Shown one piece after another: positions 1 through 8,225 of a DNA stretch of 38,883 nucleotides. Every line of letters begins with the position of its first letter. Within the stretch, counting starts at the first letter, position 1. The notes below the pieces were generated by a model. The model worked only from the letters and a program-made list of their open reading frames with translations. It had not been told where the DNA came from and did not search any database. Position numbers and translations under genes: made by a program. Origin of the DNA: an uncultured Paracoccaceae bacterium (GTDB lineage Bacteria > Pseudomonadota > Alphaproteobacteria > Rhodobacterales > Rhodobacteraceae); the NCBI GenBank assembly GCA_937944395.1, contig CALDYW010000071.1, positions 1 through 38,883 on the forward strand. Direction: 5' to 3'.

Positions 1-580
1 CGGCGATCTCGACCAGCCGCCGCGCCTGGTGCGCGACCGCGGCCCGGGCGCTGTCGCCCACGGGCTGGCCGGCGGTGTGGCTGTAGCCGTAGGGGTTGCC
101 GCCGGCGGCGAACAGCGCCGGGTCGGTGAAGCCCGGCGCGACGATGATCGCGCCCCAGTGCATGAAGGTGGTGTAGAGCCCGATCAGGGTGGTCTCCTGC
201 CCGCCGTGGGGGTTCTGCGCGCTGGTCGTCGCGGTCACCGCCTTGTTGGCCAGCTTGCCCTGGAACCACAGCCCGCCCAGCGTGTCGATGAAGGCGCGGG
301 CCTGGCTGGCGGCGGATCCGTAGCGCGTGGGGATGGAAAAGAAGTAGGCGTTCGCCCATTCCATGTCGTCGTGCGTCACCGCGGGGATGTGGGCGGTGCG
401 GTCGGCCTGGGCCTTCCAGCCCTCCTGTCCGGCGACGACCTCGGCCGGTGCGGTCTCGGCGAACTTCAGCAGGCGCACCTCGGCCCCGGCGGCGCGGGCG
501 GCCTCGGCGGCGATCTCGGCGATCTGATGGTTGGTGCCAAAGGTCGAATAGTAGATCACGGCAAGCTTGACGGCGCTCAT
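1..580 (-). CDS. wrbA: NAD(P)H:quinone oxidoreductase, WrbA-type (3' end cut by window edge)
   Basis: Flavodoxin-like FMN enzyme that reduces quinones by two electrons, limiting redox cycling in the cytoplasm. The frame starts at ATG 580 behind a GGGGAG ribosome binding site and stays open to the window edge, giving 193 codons of a family usually about 200 residues long, so only a few C-terminal residues are missing. Visible features are the FMN phosphate loop ([12 protein letters not shown], residues 10-21), a PTRYG segment near residue 87, and the WrbA-type stretch [13 protein letters not shown]. It is divergent from pfkB, with 221 bp of shared upstream DNA. The family assignment is firm; the physiological quinone is not known. 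Confidence 0.9.
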   Translation of the reverse strand, partial: MSAVKLAVIYYSTFGTNHQIAEIAAEAARAAGAEVRLLKFAETAPAEVVAGQEGWKAQADRTAHIPAVTHDDMEWANAYFFSIPTRYGSAASQARAFIDTLGGLWFQGKLANKAVTATTSAQNPHGGQETTLIGLYTTFMHWGAIIVAPGFTDPALFAAGGNPYGYSHTAGQPVGDSARAAVAHQARRLVEIA

Positions 581-734
581 GGTGCGGACTCCCCGGCTGG
601 TTGCGGACCCTGCAGGAGGTCTTGCCACAGGGCACGGCGCGCACCATTCCGCAGGATCGCAGGATCGCTGTGCGGACTCGCAGGGACTGGCGCGCTGCCG
701 CACGGAATGGCAGGGTCGCCGCGCCCGGAGTCGG

Positions 735-774
735 GCAACACGACGTCCGGCAACACGACGTCCGGCAACACGAC
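735..774. repeat. 15-bp tandem repeat, 2.7 copies, upstream of pfkB
   Basis: The unit GCAACACGACGTCCG occurs twice without change (735-749, 750-764), followed by its first 10 bases (765-774). It lies 27 bp before the pfkB start in the wrbA-pfkB divergent intergenic region. The copies are identical, so they are either recent or conserved. It could be a set of binding sites or simple slippage. The rest of 581-801 shows no clear promoter; CCATTCCG (644-651) and CGGAATGG (702-709) form a distant inverted repeat. Confidence 0.8.
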
Positions 775-801
775 CCCAAGAGCCAGCGGTGCCCGTCCTC
801 G

Positions 802-1779
802 ATGACCCCGATCCTGACCCTCACGCTCAACCCTGCGCTCGACCTCGCAACCTCGGCGCCCTCGGTCTATCCGGGTGCGAAGCTGCGCTGCGGCCCGCCC
901 CGGATCGACCCCGGCGGCGGCGGCATCAACGTGGCCCGCGCCGTCCGGCTGCTGGGCGGCGACGCCTTCGCGCTGGTCGCCGCCGGCGGGCCGACCGGGG
1001 CGCAGCTGATGGCGCTGCTGGCGCGCGAGGGGGTGCGCACGGGGCTGCTCGCCTCGCCGGGCGACACGCGGATCAGCCTGTCGGTCGGCGACGAATCCTC
1101 CGGCGCGCAGTATCGCTTCATGCTGCCCGGGCCCGCCTGGAGCGAGAGCGACGCCGAGATCGCGCTGGCGATGCTCGAGGGCAGCCTCAGCGAAGGCGGG
1201 TTCTGCGTGCTCTCGGGAAGCCAGCCGCCGGGCCTGTCCGACGGGTTCCCCGCCCGCATCGCCGCCGCCTGCGCGCGCCGCGGCGCAAGGCTGGTGATCG
1301 ACACCGCCGGGGCGCCGCTTTCGGCCTTCGCCGACGATCCCGGACCGGGGGCCGAGGTCCTGCGGATGAACGACGACGAGGCCGAGGCTCTGGCCGGACG
1401 GCCGCTGCCCGACGGGGCGGCGACCGCCGCCTTCGCGCGCGACCTGGCCGCACGCGGCGTGGCGCGGATGGTGGTTCTCGCGCGCGGCGCCGAAGGGTCG
1501 GTGCTGGCCACCGCCGACCGCACGCTGCGCGGGATCCCGCCCGAAGTGCCGGTGCGCAGCCGGGTCGGCGCCGGCGACAGCTTCGTCGGCGCCTTCACCC
1601 TCGCCCTCGCCCGCGGCCTGGCGCCGGCGGCGGCGCTCTGCCACGGCGTCGCCGCCGCCTCGGCCGCGGTGATGACGGAAGGGACGGCGCTCTGTCGGCG
1701 CGAGGATGCCGAGCGCCTTCTGCCGCTCTGCCGCGTCGAGCCGGTCCGAGCGGGGCCGGCCGGGGCCGAGCGGGCCTAG
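802..1779 (+). CDS. pfkB: 6-phosphofructokinase 2 / 1-phosphofructokinase family (PfkB) sugar kinase
   Basis: Ribokinase-fold kinase, 325 residues, predicted to phosphorylate fructose 6-phosphate (or a related hexose phosphate) with ATP in the cytoplasm. It resembles E. coli PfkB over its whole length: TLTLNPALD at the N-terminus, the glycine-rich substrate motif [17 protein letters not shown]-like GAQYRF, and the C-terminal signature [12 protein letters not shown] with the catalytic Asp at residue 259. The frame is open further upstream, but ATG 802 is where similarity begins, so the upstream codons are excluded. The stop overlaps the stop of the convergent phosphatase-fold gene through a shared CTAG. 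A fructose-1-phosphate or tagatose-6-phosphate kinase is a less likely alternative. Confidence 0.85.
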   Translation: MTPILTLTLNPALDLATSAPSVYPGAKLRCGPPRIDPGGGGINVARAVRLLGGDAFALVAAGGPTGAQLMALLAREGVRTGLLASPGDTRISLSVGDESSGAQYRFMLPGPAWSESDAEIALAMLEGSLSEGGFCVLSGSQPPGLSDGFPARIAAACARRGARLVIDTAGAPLSAFADDPGPGAEVLRMNDDEAEALAGRPLPDGAATAAFARDLAARGVARMVVLARGAEGSVLATADRTLRGIPPEVPVRSRVGAGDSFVGAFTLALARGLAPAAALCHGVAAASAAVMTEGTALCRREDAERLLPLCRVEPVRAGPAGAERA

Positions 1780-2753
1780 AAGCGCACCCGCGCCGCCACG
1801 GCGCGGTGGTCCGACGGCCAGGGCATCACCGCCAGATCGCTGCGCGGGCCGTCCTCGCCCAGGATCACCGCATCCTCCACCGCGAGATCCGCCCCCCGGA
1901 CCAGGACGAAGTCGATCCGGTCGTGCTTGTCGGCGGGGTCGTCCTCGGTCGACCACATCGGCGTCCAGGTGAAGGCGGGCTTGGCCACCGGATCGGGATG
2001 CACCGCGCGATAGGCGTCGATGAAGCCGGCCTCGGCCAGCCGCCGCGTCGCCGGCCAGACCACGGCGACCGGCTGGAGGCCGGCCGCGACCGCCGCGGGC
2101 GTCCAGTCGAGATGGCTGGGCTCGTTGAAGTCGCCGGTCACGAACACCGCCGCGGCATGCTCGGCGGCGCGGAGATCGTCGAGCAGAAGGTCGAGCGCCG
2201 GGCCGCGCGTGCGCTCGGCCCAGGCGACAAGCTCGCCGGGGTCGGTGGTGAAGGGGGCGGGACCGTATTCGATTCCGACCGCCTGATAGGGCTGGTAGGG
2301 CTCGTCGTCGAGATGGATGTTGAACAGCCAGACCGGGCGGCCGTCGGCGTCGATCCGAACCCCGAGGTCGTTCGCGCTCGCGCCGGTGATCGGAAAGCGC
2401 GAGATCACCGCATTCGACCACAACGCCGCGTTCGCGGCCCGCTGCTCGTGGAGGTGCCAGCCGAGCGCGGCCGCCAGCGCCGGCGCCACCGAATCGCCCG
2501 CGGGCGGACAGTGCTCGGCTGTGCAGGGGTCGGGCTCGCGCCGGGTCTCCTGCAGCCCGACGATGTCGGCCCCCGCGGCGCGGATCGCGGCCAGCGTGGC
2601 ATCGATCGGCTTGCCCTCGTTGGCGCCCCCGCCCCAGATGTTGAAGCTCATCACCGTCAGCGCGAGATCCCCGGCAGCGGCGGGCGGGGCGACAGGCCCG
2701 GCGGCGAGAACGGCGGCGAGAACGGCGGCGAGCCTGGCGGCGGTCACGCGCAT
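1776..2753 (-). CDS. secreted endonuclease/exonuclease/phosphatase family protein
   Basis: Predicted exported metal-dependent hydrolase of the EEP (DNase I-like) fold, 325 residues. ATG 2753 is preferred over the in-frame GTG 21 bp upstream because AGAGGAA lies 7-8 bases before it. An Ala-rich signal peptide (about residues 1-28) precedes the fold. Catalytic-type motifs appear in order: MSFNIWGGG (Asn), LQETR (Glu), FNIHLDD, VTGDFNEPSH (Asp, Asn), KHDRIDFVL and PSDHRAVAA (Asp-His pair). The family includes nucleases, phosphodiesterases and inositol or sphingolipid phosphatases, and the substrate cannot be read from sequence. The gene stands alone between convergent pfkB and a ynfA remnant on its own strand. 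Confidence 0.8.
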   Translation of the reverse strand: MRVTAARLAAVLAAVLAAGPVAPPAAAGDLALTVMSFNIWGGGANEGKPIDATLAAIRAAGADIVGLQETRREPDPCTAEHCPPAGDSVAPALAAALGWHLHEQRAANAALWSNAVISRFPITGASANDLGVRIDADGRPVWLFNIHLDDEPYQPYQAVGIEYGPAPFTTDPGELVAWAERTRGPALDLLLDDLRAAEHAAAVFVTGDFNEPSHLDWTPAAVAAGLQPVAVVWPATRRLAEAGFIDAYRAVHPDPVAKPAFTWTPMWSTEDDPADKHDRIDFVLVRGADLAVEDAVILGEDGPRSDLAVMPWPSDHRAVAARVRF

Positions 2754-2817
2754 GGCAAGGTTCCTCTGCGGCACAGCGATGCATAGACCGGGGCCTGTAA
2801 CGGGCGGGTTACGCGCC

Positions 2818-3141
2818 TCAGCCGCGCGGACCCCAGAGGATCAGCCCCGACCCGGCCAGCGCGAGGGCGCTGCCGGCAAGATCCCAGCGGTCGGGGCGGA
2901 TGCCCTCGACGGCCCGGAGCCACGGGAGCGAGGCGCCGAGATGGACCCCGGCGCAGCCGGCGAAGACGCGCCCCGCATGATCGGTCGGCACGAAGGCGCG
3001 CCCCCGGCGATCAGCGACAGCGCCGCGCCCCCGGGGATCAGCCACAGCGTCGAGGCCCCGGCGCGCCGCCGGGCCCGCGACGGCGGAGCAGCCGGCGATC
3101 TCGGACAGCGCCGCCAGCGGCAGCGCCGGCGCAGCGGTTAT
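2818..3141 (-). pseudogene. frameshifted YnfA-like (UPF0060) small membrane protein remnant
   Basis: The minus strand carries pieces of a YnfA/UPF0060 protein, a small four-helix inner-membrane protein of about 108 residues. The pieces are split over two frames. LAALSEIAGC and then, after the interruption, AGRVFAGCAGVHLGASLPWL and RPDRWDLAGSALALAGSG are in one frame; the middle helix (ASTLWLIPGGAALSLIAG) is in another. The frame changes at about 3060-3085 and again at about 2995-3008, next to a C run. The expected start is ATA (3141-3139), overlapping the nadE stop, and no ATG, GTG or TTG fits. Two shifts plus a lost start suggest a true pseudogene, although sequencing error in GC-rich runs is possible. 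Confidence 0.65.
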
Positions 3142-4799
3142 CCCGAAGGATCCCGCCAGCGGTTGACGATCGGATAGCGCCGGTCGAGCCAGAAGGCGCG
3201 GTCGGTCAGCCGCGTTCCCGGCGCGGACTGGAAGCGCTTCCACTCGGCGGCATAGACCATCGCCTCGACCCGGCGCACGGTGGCGGCGTCGAAGCCCTGC
3301 GCGACCAGGTCGGCGACGCTGGCCTCGCGGTCCACGAGGCCCTCGAGGATCGCGTCGAGCAGGGGATAGGGCGGCAGCGAGTCCTCGTCGCGCTGGCCCT
3401 CGCGCAGTTCCGCCGAGGGCGCGCGGCCGATCACCCGCTCCGGGATCGCGGCGCCGGGCGGGCCCAGCATCCACGGCCGGTGATGGGCGTTGCGCCAGCG
3501 GCAGACGGCGTAGAGGCGGGTCTTGTAGAGATCCTTCACCGGGTTGTAGCCGCCGGCCATGTCGCCGTAGATGGTGGCATAGCCGACCGCGACCTCGGAC
3601 TTGTTGCCGGTGGTCAGGAGCATCTCGCCGAACTTGTTCGACAGCGCCATCAGCAAGAGCCCGCGCAGGCGGCTCTGGATGTTCTCCTCGGTCACGTCCT
3701 CGGGCCGCCCGGCGAAGAGCGGCGCCAGCGTCTCGCGGACCGCCGCGAAGGCCGGGCCGATCGGGACCGTGTCGAGCCGGCAGCCGAGACGGCGGGCGAT
3801 CTCGGCGGCGTCCTCGCGCGAGGCGGCGGAGGTGAAGGCCGAGGGCAGCATCACCGCCCGCAGGTTCGCCGGCCCCAGCGCGTCGGCCGCGATGGTCGCC
3901 ACCAGGGCCGAGTCGACCCCGCCGGAGAGGCCGAGCAGGACCCGGCCGATGCCGGATTTCGCGGTATAGGCGCGCAGGCCCTCGACCATGGCGCGGTAGT
4001 CCTGTTCCTCGTCCGCGGGCAGGGGCGCGCGCGGTCCGGGGACCGCGCGCCAGCCGACCTCGGTCTCCTCGAAATCCACCGCCGCCACCGCCTCGTCGAA
4101 GACCGGAAGCTGCAGCGCCAGCGCACCGCCCGGGTTCAGCACGAAGGATCCGCCGTCGAACACCTGGTCGTCCTGCCCGCCGACGGTATTCAGATACACC
4201 AGCGGCAGGCCGGTCTCGACGACCCTCGCGACCATGAGGTTGAGCCGCAGGTCGAGCTTGCCGCGGTGGTAGGGCGAGCCGTTCGGCACCAGCAGCACCT
4301 CGGCCCCCGATTCCGCCAGCGCCTCGGCCACGTCGGGATACCAGCTGTCCTCGCAGATCGGCGAGCCGATCCGCAGCGGGCCGATGCGGTAGGGTCCGTG
4401 GATCCCGCCCGAGGCGAAGAGCCGCATCTCGTCGAACACGCCGTCGTTCGGCAGGTGGTGTTTCAGCACCCGCGCCACGGCGGCGCCGCCGGCGAGGACG
4501 TGATAGGCGTTGTGGAGCCGCCCGCCGCTGCGCCAGGGCGCCCCGATCGCCAGCGCCGGGCCGTCGGCGCAGTCGGCGGCCAGTGCCGACAGGTGGCGCG
4601 CGGCATCGTCGAGGAAGGCGGCGCGGCGCACGAGATCCTGCGTCTGGTAGCCGGTCAGGAACATCTCGGGCAGCGCCACGAGGTCGGCGCCGAGGCGGCG
4701 GCCCTCGGCCCAGGCCGCGCGCGCCTTGGCGGCGTTCGCGGCAAGGGCTCCCACGGTCGGATCGAGCTGGGCAAGGACGAGGCGGAACCGGGCAGACAT
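3138..4799 (-). CDS. nadE: glutamine-dependent NAD(+) synthetase
   Basis: Last step of NAD synthesis: amidates deamido-NAD using ATP and ammonia released from glutamine. It has 553 residues, normal for the two-domain form. The N-terminal nitrilase-type glutaminase domain (about 5-255) shows the catalytic triad E45 (PEMFLTGY), K113 (LKHHLPNDG) and C149 (PICEDSW). The C-terminal ATP-pyrophosphatase domain begins near residue 275, with the P-loop SGGVDS at 292-297 and the family motif TTGNKSEVAVGYATIYGDM. ATG 4799 is chosen because AAGGGA lies seven bases upstream and the family starts here; a longer frame to 4826 lacks support. Its stop overlaps the presumed start of the ynfA remnant, suggesting they were once co-transcribed. 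Confidence 0.95.
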   Translation of the reverse strand: MSARFRLVLAQLDPTVGALAANAAKARAAWAEGRRLGADLVALPEMFLTGYQTQDLVRRAAFLDDAARHLSALAADCADGPALAIGAPWRSGGRLHNAYHVLAGGAAVARVLKHHLPNDGVFDEMRLFASGGIHGPYRIGPLRIGSPICEDSWYPDVAEALAESGAEVLLVPNGSPYHRGKLDLRLNLMVARVVETGLPLVYLNTVGGQDDQVFDGGSFVLNPGGALALQLPVFDEAVAAVDFEETEVGWRAVPGPRAPLPADEEQDYRAMVEGLRAYTAKSGIGRVLLGLSGGVDSALVATIAADALGPANLRAVMLPSAFTSAASREDAAEIARRLGCRLDTVPIGPAFAAVRETLAPLFAGRPEDVTEENIQSRLRGLLLMALSNKFGEMLLTTGNKSEVAVGYATIYGDMAGGYNPVKDLYKTRLYAVCRWRNAHHRPWMLGPPGAAIPERVIGRAPSAELREGQRDEDSLPPYPLLDAILEGLVDREASVADLVAQGFDAATVRRVEAMVYAAEWKRFQSAPGTRLTDRAFWLDRRYPIVNRWRDPSG

Positions 4800-4918
4800 C
4801 GGCAGATCCCTTCTGACCCGCCCCACTTAGCAGAACCCGGCGCGAGGGAAAGCGCGCGCCGCCGCCGCGGCCGGCCGCCGCGGCCCGGCAGGGCGCTGCC
4901 CGCGGCCCCGATAGGCCA

Positions 4919-4948
4919 TTGTCAGTCCCGGGGGGGGGCGGCTACTCT
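4919..4948 (+). promoter_or_regulatory. candidate promoter of the MORN gene with a G9 tract in the spacer
   Basis: TTGTCA (4919-4924) and TACTCT (4943-4948) are separated by 18 bases that contain nine consecutive G (4930-4938). It lies about 45 bp before the MORN-repeat gene and is oriented towards it. The boxes match the sigma-70 pattern moderately. The rest of 4800-4989 is GC-rich and shows no other signal. Confidence 0.4.
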
Positions 4949-4995
4949 CCGCGCCGGTCAGGACAGGGGAACCCGAAAGGGGGTCGGAAGTGGGC

Positions 4996-6426
4996 ATGTC
5001 TCGGGCAGGCGCGGCGCTGGTCGCGGGTCTTCTCGCGGCCGCAGCCACGGGCGCAGGGGCACAGGACGGAGCCGAGATCGTCGTCAAGCAGTACGCCGAC
5101 GGCGGGATCTACGAGGGCACGTTCCGCGACGGCAAGCAGCACGGCCGCGGCACTTACCGGCTGCCGAACGGCTACGAATACAGCGGCGAGTGGATCGAGG
5201 GCGAGATCCGCGGCCAGGGCGTCGCGCGCTTCCCCAACGGCTCGGTCTACGAGGGCCAGTTCGTGGCCGGCAAGCCGCACGGCATCGGCCGGATCACCTT
5301 CGCCGACGGTTCGACCTACGAGGGCGACTGGGTCGAGGGCCGCATCGAGGGCCAGGGCCGCGCCGTCTATGCCAACGGGGTCGTCTACGAGGGCGGCTTC
5401 GTCAACGCCATGCATCACGGGCACGGCGTGATGCAAAGCCCGAACGGCTACCGCTACGAGGGCGACTGGGTGATGGGGGTGAAGGAAGGCAAGGGGCGCA
5501 TCACCTATCCCGACGGCGCGATCTACGAGGGCGACATGCTGCGCGGCGAGCGCGCCGGCCAGGGCACGCTGACCATGCCCGACGGGCTGACCTATACCGG
5601 CGCCTGGGCGGCCGGCGAGATCAACGGCCTCGGCCGCCTGGTGCAGCCGAACGGCGACGTCTACGAGGGGCTGTTCGTCAACGGCCAGCGCCAGGGACAG
5701 GGCCGCGTGATCTATGCCAACGGCGACACCTACGAGGGCGAGTTCGTCGCCGACCGGCGCGAGGGCCGCGGCGTCTTCCGCGGCGCCGACGGCTACACCT
5801 ACGACGGCGAGTGGAAGGACGGCGAGATCGCCGGCGAGGGCACGGTGACCTATCCCGACGGCGCGGTCTATGTCGGCAGCTTCGTCAACGGTCTGGCCGA
5901 GGGTCAGGGGAAGATCACCTACGCCGACGGCTCGACCTACGAGGGCGAGTGGCGCGCGGGCGTCATCTCGGGGCGCGGCGTCGCGCGATATGCCAACGGG
6001 CTCGTCTACGAGGGCGAGTTCGCCGATGCCCGGATGCACGGACAGGGCGTGATGACCGACGCCGCCGGCTACCGCTACGAGGGCGGCTGGAAGGACGGGC
6101 TGCGCCACGGCGAGGGCATCGCGACCTACGCCGACGGCTCGATCTACACCGGCGGCTTCGTCGCCGGCCAGCGCGAGGGGATGGGCGAGATCGTCATGCC
6201 CGACGGCTTCCGCTACGTCGGCGAATGGAAGGCCGGGCAGATGCACGGCCGCGGGGTGGCGACCTATCCCAACGGCGATGTCTACGAGGGCATGTTCGCC
6301 AACGGCCGCTACCAGGGCGAGGGGACGCTGCGCTACGCCAGCGGCGCGGTCGCGGAAGGCACCTGGCAGGACGGTGTGCTGACCGCCGACGCCCCGCTTC
6401 CCGCGCCCGCGGAGACAACCGAGTAG
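4996..6426 (+). CDS. secreted MORN-repeat protein, 18 tandem repeats
   Basis: Exported protein of 476 residues made almost entirely of MORN repeats, 23-residue beta-hairpin units typified by Y-x-x-G-x-x-Y-x-G-x-[FW]. After a signal peptide (about residues 1-22, cleavage near AGA-QDG) come 18 complete repeats at residues 32-445 and a degenerate nineteenth at 446-468. Repeats alternate F and W at the core aromatic position, except that repeats 9 and 10 both carry F. Repeat n resembles repeat n+9 (for example both 5 and 14 end GVM; both 6 and 15 contain GYRYEG), pointing to duplication of a nine-repeat block. GTG 4990 is an alternative start. MORN proteins act as lipid-associated scaffolds in eukaryotes; the bacterial role here is unknown. 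Confidence 0.85.
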   Translation: MSRAGAALVAGLLAAAATGAGAQDGAEIVVKQYADGGIYEGTFRDGKQHGRGTYRLPNGYEYSGEWIEGEIRGQGVARFPNGSVYEGQFVAGKPHGIGRITFADGSTYEGDWVEGRIEGQGRAVYANGVVYEGGFVNAMHHGHGVMQSPNGYRYEGDWVMGVKEGKGRITYPDGAIYEGDMLRGERAGQGTLTMPDGLTYTGAWAAGEINGLGRLVQPNGDVYEGLFVNGQRQGQGRVIYANGDTYEGEFVADRREGRGVFRGADGYTYDGEWKDGEIAGEGTVTYPDGAVYVGSFVNGLAEGQGKITYADGSTYEGEWRAGVISGRGVARYANGLVYEGEFADARMHGQGVMTDAAGYRYEGGWKDGLRHGEGIATYADGSIYTGGFVAGQREGMGEIVMPDGFRYVGEWKAGQMHGRGVATYPNGDVYEGMFANGRYQGEGTLRYASGAVAEGTWQDGVLTADAPLPAPAETTE

Positions 6427-6476
6427 CACCGGCCCCCGCGACACGCAGCGCCGGCTCCCGCGACAAGGCCGCCCGG

Positions 6477-6533
6477 GTCGCCCGGCGGGTCGGGAAGGGT
6501 CGGGGTCCGTCGCCCGGCGGGTCGGGAAGGGTC
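6477..6533. repeat. 25-bp direct repeat, two copies, 3' of the MORN gene
   Basis: Positions 6477-6501 and 6509-6533 are identical 25-base copies (each begins GTCGCCCGGCGGG and ends GGGAAGGGTC) with a 32-base period. They lie in the 269-bp convergent gap between the MORN gene and the photolyase. The gap is otherwise extremely GC-rich and shows no coding sign and no clear terminator with a T run. Confidence 0.8.
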
Positions 6534-6695
6534 CCGGGTCCGGGCGGGTCGGCCCGGGCTGCGCCGCCCGCGGCGGCGGGGGCAGGGCCGCGCGCCCCCG
6601 GTTCCCGCCGGCAGCCTCCGCCTTCCCCCCCCGTTCCGGGCCCCGCATCGCGCGCCGGTCGTGGCGCGGCCGGGCGCGGCCGATCGGTCGGTCCG

Positions 6696-8225
6696 TCAGA
6701 CCGGCTCGCCGCGGTCGAGCGCGGCCAGGCGCGCCTCGGCCGTTGCCAGGATCGCGGCGCGGCGGTCTTCGGAAATCCGGTCCCAGGTGCGGAACATCTG
6801 TGCCATCCGCGGGTTCCGCTGCAGAAGCGCGCGGTGCCGGTGCAGGAAGTGCCAATAGAGGGAATTGAACGGGCACGATCCTTCGCCCGATTTCTCCGCC
6901 ACGGAATAGCCGCAGCCCTTGCAGTAATCCGACATCCGGTCGATGTAGGCTCCCGATGCCGCATAGGGTTTCGAGGCCAGCAGCCCGCCGTCGGCGAACT
7001 GGCTCATCCCGATGACGTTCGGCGCCTCGACCCATTCGTGGGCATCGGCATAGACGGCAAGATACCAGCGGTGCACCTCGGCCGGATCGACCCCGGCGAG
7101 CAGCGCGAACAGGCCGGTGACCATCAGCCGCTGGATGTGATGGGCGTAAGCCTCGTCGCGGGTGGCGGCCACCGCCTCGGCGAGGCAGGCCATGCGCGTC
7201 GGCCCGCCCCAGTAGGCGGCCGGCAGCGGGCGGCTGTGGCCGAGGCGGTTGCGCGCGGCGTAGTCCGGGCCCTCGCGGAACCAGATGCCGCGGACGTATT
7301 CGCGCCAGCCGAGGATCTGCCGCACGAAGCCTTCGACCGATTCGAGCGGCGCGCGGCCGGCGCGCCACTCGGCCTCGGCGCGGCGGCAGAGGTCGAGCGG
7401 GTCGAGCAGCCCCGCGTTCAGATAGAGCGCGAGCACCGAGTGCGACAGGAAGCGGTCGCCCGCGAGCATCGCATCCTGTTCGGGGCCGAAGGCGGGCAGC
7501 TGGTGGCGCAGGAAGTGGTCGCGCGAGGCCTCGGCGCCGGCTCGGTCGGTGGCGAACCAGAACGGGCGCAGGCGCCCGAAATGATGCCCGAAGCGCGCCT
7601 CGACCAGGTCGAGAACCGCGGCCGTCACCGCATCGGGCGCATGGCGCAGGGGACCGGGGCGCAACAGGTCGGCCCGCGCCGGGCGGCGGTTCTCGGCGTC
7701 GAAGTTCCAGCGCCCGCCGGCGGGCGCGTCGCCGTCCATCAGGATGCCGGTGCGCCGCCGCATCTCGCGGTAGAAATGCTCCATCCGCAGCTGCCGGCGG
7801 TTGCCCGCCCAGGCGGCGAAGGCGGCCTCGGAGCAGAGGAAGCGGTCGTCCTCGAGGATCGTGACCGCAAGCGGCAGCGCCTCGATCGCGGCGATCAGCC
7901 GCCAGTCGCCGGGGCGGGTGACGATGACCTCGCCCGCCCCCGTCGCCGCCGCCCGGCGCAGAAGCTCGCCGCCGACGGTCTGCCGGTTCTCCGGGTCGTC
8001 GAGGCGGCCGTAGCCGACGCGCCATCCCGCGGCGGCAAGGCTTGCGGCGAATTTCCGCATGGCGGCAAAGGTGAAGGCGATCTTCTTCGGATGGTGCGGC
8101 AGGTTCGCGGCCTCGCCCGCGACCTCGGCCATCACCACGAGGTCGCGCGCAGGGTCGCCCGCGCGCAGCCCGGCGAGAGCGGGCGACAGCTGGTCGCCGA
8201 GAACGAGGATCAGCCGCGGCCTCAC
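6696..8225 (-). CDS. iron-sulfur cryptochrome/photolyase (FeS-BCP, PhrB/CryB group)
   Basis: Flavoprotein of the bacterial (6-4) photolyase/CryB group, which repairs UV photoproducts or senses light. It has about 509 residues. The N-terminal antenna domain starts LILVLGDQLS; the FAD half contains FVRQILGWREYVRG, YAHHIQRLMVTG and GMSQFADGG. Four cysteines at 347, 435, 438 and 451 (MAC, YCKGC, GSCPF) have spacings 88, 3 and 13, matching those I recall for the [4Fe-4S] ligands of Agrobacterium PhrB. The start codons GTG 8228 and GTG 8225 are both possible; 8225 gives a GTGA overlap with the upstream SDR gene, implying coupled translation. Whether it repairs DNA or signals cannot be told from sequence. 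Confidence 0.88.
   Translation of the reverse strand: MRPRLILVLGDQLSPALAGLRAGDPARDLVVMAEVAGEAANLPHHPKKIAFTFAAMRKFAASLAAAGWRVGYGRLDDPENRQTVGGELLRRAAATGAGEVIVTRPGDWRLIAAIEALPLAVTILEDDRFLCSEAAFAAWAGNRRQLRMEHFYREMRRRTGILMDGDAPAGGRWNFDAENRRPARADLLRPGPLRHAPDAVTAAVLDLVEARFGHHFGRLRPFWFATDRAGAEASRDHFLRHQLPAFGPEQDAMLAGDRFLSHSVLALYLNAGLLDPLDLCRRAEAEWRAGRAPLESVEGFVRQILGWREYVRGIWFREGPDYAARNRLGHSRPLPAAYWGGPTRMACLAEAVAATRDEAYAHHIQRLMVTGLFALLAGVDPAEVHRWYLAVYADAHEWVEAPNVIGMSQFADGGLLASKPYAASGAYIDRMSDYCKGCGYSVAEKSGEGSCPFNSLYWHFLHRHRALLQRNPRMAQMFRTWDRISEDRRAAILATAEARLAALDRGEPV

Noticed and set aside
567-2786. Long open frames on both strands over pfkB and the phosphatase-fold gene
   Set aside because: Arg-rich shadow translations; the recognised genes lie in other frames with family motifs and ribosome binding sites.
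4990-6426. The regular 69-bp pattern considered as a DNA repeat array or CRISPR-like array
   Set aside because: The repeat is at protein level (MORN units) and the DNA copies differ; there are no spacers and no cas genes.
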